64,000 bases of DNA, taken from an uncultured Lachnospiraceae bacterium. Its GTDB lineage: Bacteria > Bacillota > Clostridia > Lachnospirales > Lachnospiraceae. Within the stretch, counting starts at the first letter, position 1, and every line of letters begins with the position of its first letter. Where the stretch lies: the NCBI GenBank assembly GCA_902801515.1, contig CADCII010000012.1, forward strand, positions 25,247 through 89,246. Direction: 5' to 3'. Position numbers and translations under genes: made by a program. Under the pieces are notes generated by a model. That model saw only the letters and a program-made list of their open reading frames with translations. It had not been told where the DNA came from and did not search any database. Shown here one piece after another: positions 9,262 through 17,222 of this stretch.

Positions 9262-11658
9262 ATGATGGCCATAGCACTGGTTCTGCTGATATGGCTTGGA
9301 AGGATGACCGGACTATACGATCCCGGAGGCAGAGAGTTTCCTGAGATACAGGACAGACATCTGACCGTTGCCGGGACTGTGGCCGGGCGGGAAGCTTACG
9401 CCGGAGGCTGCAGGATCATACTTGATTCTCTATCATTTCTTAAGGACGGATCCGGATCCTTCCGGACCACAGTTCCAGTTCTGAATGAAAGACTTCATTC
9501 ATCTGACAGGATGCTCGTCAGCCTGACTTCAGGTCCGGGCATCGAAACTGATCTGTACGGCAATCCCGCATCAGAATCCTATATTGAAAATAAAAAACAG
9601 AATGAAGACCAGACAGAGATCTTTCTGCGCCTTCACACAGGTGACAGAGTCATATTCCGGGGGAAATGCGCCCAGCCAGAGCAGGCATCCAATCCCGGCC
9701 AGTTTGACCTGCGCAGATATTATCACGCAAGAAATATCTATTTTACACTGAGGGACGTGAAACTGAGAGGAACCGTCCCGCGCGGAATATGTGTGAAGAC
9801 ACCGCTGTATCTTGTCAGGGATGCCCTCAGCAGCCTGCGGTACCGGATGCAGCAGGGCTTTGTGGGGGTATTCGGACAGGAAGACGCCTCATATCTGGCG
9901 GCAATGCTTCTGGGAGACAAGAGCGGACTGAGTGCAGAGAAACGGCAGGTTTTTCAGGACGGAGGATTGGCATATCTTCTGGCGGTATCTGCGCTCCACG
10001 TTACTCTCGCAGGCAGGGCAGTATACCGTCTGCTAAGGCATCTGCGCAGGTCATTTATCTGTTCAGCTGTAATATCATCCCTCTTAATTGTTTTGTACGT
10101 GATCATGACAGGCGGCTCAATATCTTCCCAGAGAGCCTGCATAATGTTCATTTTCCAGACAGCAGCGCAGATACCCGGACGCACCGAAGACAGGCTGACC
10201 TCTCTCTCAGGAGCAGTCCTGTTTATTCTCTTAAGGCAGCCCTATGCTCTTTTTGACAGTTCATTTCAGATCTCATGTACGTGCATCCTCTCGATGGAAC
10301 TGCTCCCGGGAGCGATCTTCCGAGTGATTCGTCCGGAAAAGAAAATATACCTTCGATCCGATGGGGGAAACCAGGGGACCATTGGTATGTTGCTGATACC
10401 ACTCAGTATTCAAATCGGGACTCTGCCGGTTTTCCTGTACTGGTATTACCAGATCTGCCCCTATACATGGCTTCTTCATACGGTTCTTCTCAGTGCCATG
10501 TCCCTGATGATGGGATTTGGGTTAAGCGCAGCTGTGTGCGGAATGATCCTGAATACGGCCGCCTGTCTCACTGATATATTTCACACGGTGGGACTTCTTC
10601 TTGCGGGCCCCTGCCATTACCTGATCACATTCTTCCTGCTGATCTGCAGGGCGGAGCAGGAACTGCCGGGGGCAGTTATAATCACGGGAAGACCGAATGC
10701 CATTCAGATCCTTGTGTACTATGCGACTCTTGCTATTTTTATTTTCCTGATGAAAAAGGCAGGCAGGAAAGTACTCCGGCGAAATAAAAGAAAGGTCAGG
10801 ACAGCCGGACTGCTGGTTTCAGTCGGACTGATATTCTTAATCACTTTCAGGGTCAGGCCGCGGTTTCGTTTCACATGCCTGGACATCGGGCAGGGGAGCT
10901 GCAATCTGATCGAATGCGGGAAATATACCTGTCTCTTTGACGCCGGTTCCAGTTCGGTAGATAACGTGTGGCTGTATAGGATCGACAGCACCCTGAAATA
11001 TTACGGGATATCTGAGGTGAATACAGTGTTTCTGTCCCACGCGGATATTGACCACATAAACGGGATAGAGCAGATGCTTGAGATGTATCACAGGAATCCG
11101 GCGGGAAAGAATGCGGCAGATATAACGATACGCCAGATCCTGCTGCCGGATATCCCGGATGCAGATGAGCGTATGACAGGTATCATAAGCATGGCAAAGC
11201 GACAGAAGATACCGGTCGGATATGTGACGGAAGGCGCCAGTCTGCATGCGAACGGGATGGAACTCAGCGTTCTGGGACCTGCTTCTGAGAGATTTACTGG
11301 TGACGCCAACCAGGACTGTATCGTCCTGCAGGCATCGTACGGCGGAATCTGGATCCTGATGACAGGGGATCTTGAGAAAGAGGGGGAAGAGATGTTTGTT
11401 GACTGTTATACAAATGATCAGATATTCAGAAAGAAAGACGATGTATTCCGAGTTCTGGTCGCGGGACATCACGGAAGCGCAAATGCGACTTCTTCAGAAT
11501 TCCTGGAACTGGTCAGACCGGATCTTGTCCTGATATCATGCGGCAGGAATAACCGTTACGGACACCCCGCAAAGAGTGTACTGAACAGGCTGAGAGAATA
11601 TGGAGTCAGGTGGAAACGGACAGATCTGGAAGGAGCTGCGTGTATGGAGCTGAAATAA
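9262..11658 (+). CDS. comEC: ComEC/Rec2 family DNA-uptake channel
   Basis: ComEC forms the membrane channel through which one DNA strand enters during natural transformation. The 798-residue protein shows an N-terminal hydrophobic segment and soluble OB-like region (about 1-190), a multi-spanning Competence domain (about 200-510, with LLGDKSGLS and SALHVTLAGRA motifs), and a C-terminal metallo-beta-lactamase-like domain (about 530-798) with LDIGQGSCNLIE, HADIDHINGIEQM and AGHHGSANAT motifs that supply metal ligands. The usual Arg-Arg-Pro start of the family lies in frame upstream of the first ATG, so the true start is probably near 9232 (ATA codon, GGGAGG 9 bp before), making it about 808 residues. 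It pairs functionally with comEA at 5.0 kb. Confidence 0.92.
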   Translation: MMAIALVLLIWLGRMTGLYDPGGREFPEIQDRHLTVAGTVAGREAYAGGCRIILDSLSFLKDGSGSFRTTVPVLNERLHSSDRMLVSLTSGPGIETDLYGNPASESYIENKKQNEDQTEIFLRLHTGDRVIFRGKCAQPEQASNPGQFDLRRYYHARNIYFTLRDVKLRGTVPRGICVKTPLYLVRDALSSLRYRMQQGFVGVFGQEDASYLAAMLLGDKSGLSAEKRQVFQDGGLAYLLAVSALHVTLAGRAVYRLLRHLRRSFICSAVISSLLIVLYVIMTGGSISSQRACIMFIFQTAAQIPGRTEDRLTSLSGAVLFILLRQPYALFDSSFQISCTCILSMELLPGAIFRVIRPEKKIYLRSDGGNQGTIGMLLIPLSIQIGTLPVFLYWYYQICPYTWLLHTVLLSAMSLMMGFGLSAAVCGMILNTAACLTDIFHTVGLLLAGPCHYLITFFLLICRAEQELPGAVIITGRPNAIQILVYYATLAIFIFLMKKAGRKVLRRNKRKVRTAGLLVSVGLIFLITFRVRPRFRFTCLDIGQGSCNLIECGKYTCLFDAGSSSVDNVWLYRIDSTLKYYGISEVNTVFLSHADIDHINGIEQMLEMYHRNPAGKNAADITIRQILLPDIPDADERMTGIISMAKRQKIPVGYVTEGASLHANGMELSVLGPASERFTGDANQDCIVLQASYGGIWILMTGDLEKEGEEMFVDCYTNDQIFRKKDDVFRVLVAGHHGSANATSSEFLELVRPDLVLISCGRNNRYGHPAKSVLNRLREYGVRWKRTDLEGAACMELK

Positions 11659-11663
11659 AAAGA

Positions 11664-11692
11664 TTGTTCCGTTCGTCTCAGTATGTTATGGT
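11664..11692 (+). promoter_or_regulatory. Possible promoter of the subtilase gene
   Basis: TTGTTC at 11664-11669 and TATGGT at 11687-11692 with a 17-bp spacer, in the 68-bp gap after comEC. The hexamers match the consensus only partly, so this is tentative. Confidence 0.4.
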
Positions 11693-11726
11693 AACAATGG
11701 ATTATTATGAATAGAAGTGCAGAAAA

Positions 11727-14066
11727 ATGAGTGTTATGAAGACAGTATTTAGTAAAAACATAATAAAAACAGCATTGCTCAGTATACTGCTGGGCCTTTT
11801 AGTGATGGTTCTGTCCGGATGGACTATGGACGTATACGCCGCTTCCCGTGTTCCACGCATGTCAGGGAGAAGGTTCGGGCGGGAACTGGCTAAGATGGTG
11901 GATGAACATGACGGATATGTAACCAAGGAAAAAGCAGCCAAAAACCCATTTTTAAGTTCAAGGCTGATTCTTAAATCCGCCAGTCAGACTGTAAATCCTT
12001 CTGAGTATGGAGCTGTAGATGCCATACAAGATCTTAACGGACATTATATACTGCAGTTTAAAACCTCTAAAGATGCAAGAAAAGCATTCAAAGAATTGAA
12101 AAAGGAACCGTCCACAGTATATGTGGAACCGGACAGGTATCTTTTTCCTGCAGCTTCCGCCAGTCAAAATAACGGTGCAATTGTGAGTTGGGGTGTCAGT
12201 GCCACAGGATCAGATAAATATGCCTGGTATCTGAATAAACTGGGAAAGACCGGTTCTGTCAAAATCGCAGTTCTTGATTCAGGAATTCGGAAAACACACG
12301 AACTGTTTACAGGTCGGCTGCTGTCGTCGGATTCTGATCATAATTATGAGCAGGATTTTTACGACAAAGATGAAGATGCCACTGATGAATCCGGTCATGG
12401 GACTCAGGTTGCGGGAATTATCGCAGCCTGTACCAGTGATGTTCAGGGGATCCACATTATTCCTGTCAGAGTGCTCGGGCGGAATAAGAGCGGGAAGGAA
12501 GTGACAAGTTTTTCTATATGTGCGACTGCTGTGGAGGAACTGGCAGGTTTTGTTGATGTTATGAACCTCAGTTTCGCAATGAGTACAATGATGATTAGTG
12601 AGTTATCAGATGAGCAATATACAAAGTGCATGTACATGGAAGAATGTATCGCTGCAGCAACACATAAGGGTACTGTTGTGGTGATTGCCGCGGGCAATAG
12701 CTCTGGCGATACACAAAATTATGCTCCCTCGAACATTCTTGATGAACAGGCACCCGGATGTATTGTTGTAAGTGCATGCAATCAGGACAGAACACCCCGT
12801 GCCAGCAGTAATTACGGCGAGGCTGTCGATCTTTCAGCTCCAGGTACAGACATTGTTACGAGTTCATATCAGTCCGACGTAAGTTACAAAACAAATTCAG
12901 GAACTTCATTTGCTGCGCCGCATGTCGCAGCAGCGGCTGCAATGCTGAAACTGAACAATCCGTCGCTGACTCCGTATCAGATAGAAATCATGCTGGAGAA
13001 CAGCTCATCGCCTCTGTCAATTCTCTCCTATCAGACAGGGAGAAACTATGGAAGCGGAATTCTCAGTTTGTCGAATCTGATTCCGGGAGAATACATCGAT
13101 GCATATGAGCAGTATATAGTTGATAAAGAGGCGGCAGAGTCTGTAATGGAACTGATCAGCGATCTTCCGACGCCTGTAACTCTTGCTGACAAGACAGCAG
13201 TAGAAGAAGCCCGTGAAGCTTGCGATGCATTGACTGCAGATCAGAAGGCACTGGTTACGAATCTGAATATTCTGACTGAGGCAGAAAACACTATAGCTAA
13301 ACTTGAAGAAGATAAAGATGCCGCTCAGCCGGTCATAGACCAGATCAGTGCGCTGCCATCTTCTGATGATATTACTCTTGATGACAAAGCCGCCGTGGAA
13401 GCTGCGCGCGCAGCTTATGACGCCCTGACAGCGAATCAGAAGTCTATGGTTGATAATGCTGACAGGCTTTCGGCAGCGGAAACAAAACTTCAGGAATTGA
13501 TCAATGCGGCGGAGAAAGAAAAAGAACAGAAACAGACTGAATTTCAGAATAAATATCCCAGGTCAGATCCTAAGCCTAATGTCACATATCGCGTGCCCCT
13601 GAAAAAGAAGCAGAAGACAAAAGTTTTGAGAGTGATCGGGCTTGCGGACGGCGATAAGGTTATCTCCTGGAAGTCTTCCAACAGGAAGAAGGCAAAAGTT
13701 ACGGGGCAGGAGAGCGGTACATGCCTGATCAAAGCCGGTAAGAAGACGGGGAAAGTCAAGATTACTGCTCTGACTGCGAGTGGAAAGAAAGTTGTTTTCA
13801 AGCTGCGTATTCAGAGCGGCAAAGTGAAGACAAAGAAGATACGGATCGCGAAGCGCACGGTCAGGATCTCATTGGGCGAGACTTTTGCCCTGCAGCCTGA
13901 ACGGTATCCGGTCACTTCAAAGCAGAAGATCACTTACAAATCACGGAATGAGTCTGTAGCAGCGGTAACAAAGAAAGGCGTCATCAGGGGAATATCTGAA
14001 GGGACGACTAAGGTTGTCATATACAGTGGAGACTGTAAGCTTAAGGTAAAGGTGATCGTTGGCTGA
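11727..14066 (+). CDS. Secreted subtilisin-like serine protease with helical repeats and Ig-like tail
   Basis: A 779-residue extracellular S8 peptidase. A signal peptide spans about residues 1-35, a propeptide-like region 50-140, and the catalytic domain about 155-460 with Asp184 (AVLDSGI), His224 (SGHGTQVAG), oxyanion Asn324 (AAGNSSGD) and Ser394 (SGTSFAAPHV), so all catalytic residues are present. Two homologous helical repeats of about 60 residues (about 470-530 and 532-592), each with a DALTA.QK.(L/M)V core, resemble FIVAR-type modules. The C-terminal 170 residues are Lys-rich and look like one or two bacterial Ig-like (Big2) domains, a common wall-binding tail. No sortase motif is seen. 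The first 1.3 kb looks AT-richer than neighbouring genes, suggesting transfer or relaxed selection. Confidence 0.92.
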   Translation: MSVMKTVFSKNIIKTALLSILLGLLVMVLSGWTMDVYAASRVPRMSGRRFGRELAKMVDEHDGYVTKEKAAKNPFLSSRLILKSASQTVNPSEYGAVDAIQDLNGHYILQFKTSKDARKAFKELKKEPSTVYVEPDRYLFPAASASQNNGAIVSWGVSATGSDKYAWYLNKLGKTGSVKIAVLDSGIRKTHELFTGRLLSSDSDHNYEQDFYDKDEDATDESGHGTQVAGIIAACTSDVQGIHIIPVRVLGRNKSGKEVTSFSICATAVEELAGFVDVMNLSFAMSTMMISELSDEQYTKCMYMEECIAAATHKGTVVVIAAGNSSGDTQNYAPSNILDEQAPGCIVVSACNQDRTPRASSNYGEAVDLSAPGTDIVTSSYQSDVSYKTNSGTSFAAPHVAAAAAMLKLNNPSLTPYQIEIMLENSSSPLSILSYQTGRNYGSGILSLSNLIPGEYIDAYEQYIVDKEAAESVMELISDLPTPVTLADKTAVEEAREACDALTADQKALVTNLNILTEAENTIAKLEEDKDAAQPVIDQISALPSSDDITLDDKAAVEAARAAYDALTANQKSMVDNADRLSAAETKLQELINAAEKEKEQKQTEFQNKYPRSDPKPNVTYRVPLKKKQKTKVLRVIGLADGDKVISWKSSNRKKAKVTGQESGTCLIKAGKKTGKVKITALTASGKKVVFKLRIQSGKVKTKKIRIAKRTVRISLGETFALQPERYPVTSKQKITYKSRNESVAAVTKKGVIRGISEGTTKVVIYSGDCKLKVKVIVG

Positions 14067-14090
14067 TCAATGAGTCTGCCTGTATATAGT

Positions 14091-14118
14091 TTGCATTGCA
14101 TCTGAATTGATCTATAAT
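14091..14118 (+). promoter_or_regulatory. Sigma-A type promoter upstream of the GH13 gene
   Basis: TTGCAT at 14091-14096 and a perfect TATAAT at 14113-14118 with a 16-bp spacer. It lies about 45 bp before the start codon, which has a strong GGAGG site. Confidence 0.6.
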
Positions 14119-14160
14119 CATTGGTGACCGCGATGTTGTTCACCGGACCTGGAGGAGTTT

Positions 14161-16074
14161 ATGACAGTGAGTAAAGAATGGGATGCTGTTTTTACAAGAA
14201 GAGTCGAAAAAAACTACGACGAAATGAAATGGCTCTATTCAGAACTTTATTACGGCCATGAAGGTGCATTTGATTATTTCCTCTCTATGCTTTTCCGTAA
14301 TTATTGTGAGAGGAAGCAGGAACTGAAAGACCTTGATAAGATCAGAGAAGAAAAACCGGACTGGTATCGTGAGGATGAACTTGTAGGCATGCTCATGTAC
14401 ACACAGTGCTTTGCCGGCAATCTGAAGGGGGTCAAAAAGCATCTGAATTATATTCAGGAATGCGGGGTTAATTATCTTCATCTGATGCCCCTGCTGCAGA
14501 GCCCGGTAGGCCGCAGTGACGGCGGCTATGCGGTCTCTGATTTCCGTGCCGTTGAACCTGCCCTGGGAACCATGAAGGATCTGGAAGCACTGGCGGATGC
14601 CTGCCATGACAGGAATATGAGCGTCTGCCTTGACTTTGTCATGAACCACACCAGTGAAGAACATGAATGGGCGAAAAAAGCACGCGAAGGGTTGAAAGAG
14701 TACCAGGACCGGTATTATTTCTTTGATAACTGGAGCATTCCAAATGAATTCGAGAAAACAGTGCCCCAGGTGTTTCCGCAGACAGCTCCCGGCAATTTCA
14801 GCTGGTGCAGTGAACTGCAGAAGGTCGTCATGACCACTTTTTATCCCTATCAGTGGGACCTTAATTACTGGAATCCGACGGTCTTCAATGATATGACCGA
14901 CAACATGCTGTATCTGTGCAACAAGGGAATTGATGTGATCCGGCTTGACGCTGTGCCGTATATCTGGAAGCAGCTCGGAAGTCCGTGCAGGAATCTTCCC
15001 CAGGTGCACACACTGGTCCGACTCATGAGAATGGCTGCCGAGATCGTATGTCCCGGTACGCTGCTCCTGGGAGAGGTCGTAATGGAACCGTCCAAGGTTG
15101 TGCCTTATTTCGGTACAGTCGAGAAACCGGAATGCCATATCCTCTATAATGTGACAACGATGGCCAGTACCTGGCATACCGTCGCGACTCACGACGTGCG
15201 GCTTCTCAAGCATCAGCTGGGAATGGTCTTTGCGCTTCCCAAACAGTATACTTTCCTGAACTACCTCAGGTGTCATGATGATATCGGGTGGGGGCTGGAT
15301 TATGAATTCCTGAAGCAGTTCGGCGTTGACGAAGCAGCCCACAAAAAGTTTTTAAATGACTATTTCCGCGGTTATATCTTCCTGTCAGACGCAAGGGGTG
15401 AGCTGTATAATGACGATCCCAGGCTGAAGGACGCAAGGCTTTGCGGCACAACAGCTTCTCTGTGCGGCGTCGAGGCCGCTCTCTATGAGCAGGATGAGAT
15501 GAAGACGGACAGGACGCTGAGACTTGATATCATGCTCCATGCGTTCCTGTTTACGCAGAGCGGAATCCCTGTGCTGTATTCGGGAGATGAGATCGCGCAG
15601 CTCAATGATTATACCTACCATGAAGATCCTCTGAAGAGAGAAGATTCACGCTATCTGCACCGCGGAAGCCTGAACTGGGAAGACGCGAAAAAGCGCAGGA
15701 AGAAGACCTCTGTCCAGGGCAGGATGTTCAGCGCAATCAGAAAACTGGAGAAGATCCACAGCGAACATAAGGTGTTTGACAACGCAGCGGATATCTGGAT
15801 CGTTGAGACATATAATGATCATGTTCTCGGAATCGGAAGATATATGAACGGCGAGAAACTGATCGCGCTCTTTAATTTCAGCAGTTATGATGAGACTGCG
15901 TGGATCAATGAGCCGGAAGAGTACACAGATCTGATGACAGGTCTTCCCAGAGAGGCGAAGGCTGTCGGGATACCGGCCGGGGATTTTACCTGGCTGTATA
16001 CCAGGTACGATGAAGTAAATGAAACCGCCGAAGCTGACATTGCTGATGCTGACAGTAAACTTGAGACCGAATGA
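14161..16074 (+). CDS. Amylosucrase-like GH13 alpha-glucan enzyme
   Basis: A 637-residue glycoside hydrolase family 13 protein, best fitting the amylosucrase subgroup, which transfers glucose from sucrose to alpha-1,4-glucan. The N-terminal helical region (about 1-85, with FDYFLSMLFRNY) is a feature of amylosucrases. The (beta/alpha)8 barrel carries FVMNHTSEEHEWA, nucleophile Asp263 in IRLDAVPYIW, acid/base Glu305 in LLGEVVMEP, and His372-Asp373 in RCHDDIGWGL. A beta-sandwich closes the C-terminus. No signal peptide is present, so the enzyme is intracellular. Sucrose hydrolase or a related glucosyltransferase are alternatives; substrate cannot be decided by eye. It stands alone between its own promoter and a strong terminator. 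Confidence 0.85.
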   Translation: MTVSKEWDAVFTRRVEKNYDEMKWLYSELYYGHEGAFDYFLSMLFRNYCERKQELKDLDKIREEKPDWYREDELVGMLMYTQCFAGNLKGVKKHLNYIQECGVNYLHLMPLLQSPVGRSDGGYAVSDFRAVEPALGTMKDLEALADACHDRNMSVCLDFVMNHTSEEHEWAKKAREGLKEYQDRYYFFDNWSIPNEFEKTVPQVFPQTAPGNFSWCSELQKVVMTTFYPYQWDLNYWNPTVFNDMTDNMLYLCNKGIDVIRLDAVPYIWKQLGSPCRNLPQVHTLVRLMRMAAEIVCPGTLLLGEVVMEPSKVVPYFGTVEKPECHILYNVTTMASTWHTVATHDVRLLKHQLGMVFALPKQYTFLNYLRCHDDIGWGLDYEFLKQFGVDEAAHKKFLNDYFRGYIFLSDARGELYNDDPRLKDARLCGTTASLCGVEAALYEQDEMKTDRTLRLDIMLHAFLFTQSGIPVLYSGDEIAQLNDYTYHEDPLKREDSRYLHRGSLNWEDAKKRRKKTSVQGRMFSAIRKLEKIHSEHKVFDNAADIWIVETYNDHVLGIGRYMNGEKLIALFNFSSYDETAWINEPEEYTDLMTGLPREAKAVGIPAGDFTWLYTRYDEVNETAEADIADADSKLETE

Positions 16075-16114
16075 TTCAGTGAACAGGCAGATCGTGACGG
16101 TACAGCAGATATCA

Positions 16115-16163
16115 GATCCCGGTGTCCGGTCTGCCTCGGCAGATCTGAGGCCGGGATCATTTT
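16115..16163 (+). terminator. Rho-independent terminator after the GH13 gene
   Basis: A large hairpin closed by the perfect arms GATCCCGG (16115-16122) and CCGGGATC (16151-16158), with a smaller internal stem, followed by ATTTTC. It separates the GH13 gene from the replication cluster. Confidence 0.65.
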
Positions 16164-16202
16164 CAAAACTTCGCTTTAGGACAGATCATATGAGGGATTG
16201 CC

Positions 16203-17210
16203 ATGACTATCAGAGAGCAGGCTGAAAAAAGAGAATATGAATTCCTGAGCAGATATGCCGCGCACAGTTCCGACAGTCTTGGACGTGACAGGGACGAAGT
16301 GCAGGATGATATCCGTACGGTCTACCAGAGAGACAGGGACCGGATCATCCACAGTAAGTCCTTTCGACGACTGAAACATAAGACGCAGGTATTCATCGCT
16401 CCGATAGGCGATCATTACAGGACGCGCCTGACTCATACACTGGAGGTTTCGCAGCTGTCGAGGACGGTGTCAAGGGCCCTTCGTCTCAATGATGACCTGA
16501 CGGAGGCAATCGCTCTTGGCCATGATCTGGGACATACTCCATTTGGCCATGCGGGAGAGAGAGCGCTCAATGAAGTCTGCCCGTTTGGTTTCAGACATTA
16601 CGAACAGAGTATCCGTGTGGTGGAAAAACTGGAAAGAGACGGGAACGGACTGAACCTGACAAGAGAGGTCAGGGATGGGATCCTGAATCACCAGTGGAAT
16701 CTGCGCCCTTCCACGCTGGAAGGACAGATCGTACGCTTCTGTGATAAGATCGCGTATATCAATCATGATATCGATGATGCGGAGAGAGCCGGGATCATGA
16801 CAGAAGAAGACATCCCGGACCGGTTCAGAAAGTCCCTTGGAGGAAGTACGAAGGAGAGGCTTGATACACTGATCAACGATATCATTTACCAGAGCATTGA
16901 TTCGGATGAGATCCATATGTCTCCGGATATTAAGAAAGAGATGGAGGATCTTCGGCATTTCATGTATGAGAATCTCTACACGGACAGTATCGCGAAGATT
17001 GAGGAAAAGAAGGTTCCGGTACTTCTCAAGATACTGTACCAGTATTATGAGCAGCATATTGACGAGATGCCGGATGAATATGTGCAGCTCATCAGTAATG
17101 GAGAGGCGGAACCGAGGGTTGTATGTGACTACATCTCGGGTATGACGGATCCATACGCCGTTCAGAAGTTTGAGGAACTCTTTATCCCCAAGAGCTGGCC
17201 AAAGCAATAA
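16203..17210 (+). CDS. dgt: Deoxyguanosinetriphosphate triphosphohydrolase-like protein
   Basis: An HD-domain phosphohydrolase of 335 residues. Dgt-type enzymes cleave dNTPs to deoxynucleosides and triphosphate, controlling dNTP pools. Visible are the N-terminal FRRLKHKTQVF motif, the metal-binding TRLTHTLEVSQ, and the HD signature GHDLGHTPFGHAGE, followed by later helices with DKIAYINHD. This short form matches the dGTPase-like family common beside dnaG in Clostridia. It ends 12 bp before dnaG, and the two are surely co-transcribed, tying nucleotide clean-up to replication. Confidence 0.93.
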   Translation: MTIREQAEKREYEFLSRYAAHSSDSLGRDRDEVQDDIRTVYQRDRDRIIHSKSFRRLKHKTQVFIAPIGDHYRTRLTHTLEVSQLSRTVSRALRLNDDLTEAIALGHDLGHTPFGHAGERALNEVCPFGFRHYEQSIRVVEKLERDGNGLNLTREVRDGILNHQWNLRPSTLEGQIVRFCDKIAYINHDIDDAERAGIMTEEDIPDRFRKSLGGSTKERLDTLINDIIYQSIDSDEIHMSPDIKKEMEDLRHFMYENLYTDSIAKIEEKKVPVLLKILYQYYEQHIDEMPDEYVQLISNGEAEPRVVCDYISGMTDPYAVQKFEELFIPKSWPKQ

Positions 17211-17222
17211 CAGGGAGTTTAT

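Noticed and set aside
14239-15342. Long antisense reading frame (367 codons, - strand)
   Set aside because: It lies wholly inside the GH13 gene, has no ribosome binding site or recognisable domain, and is an artefact of codon bias in the real gene.
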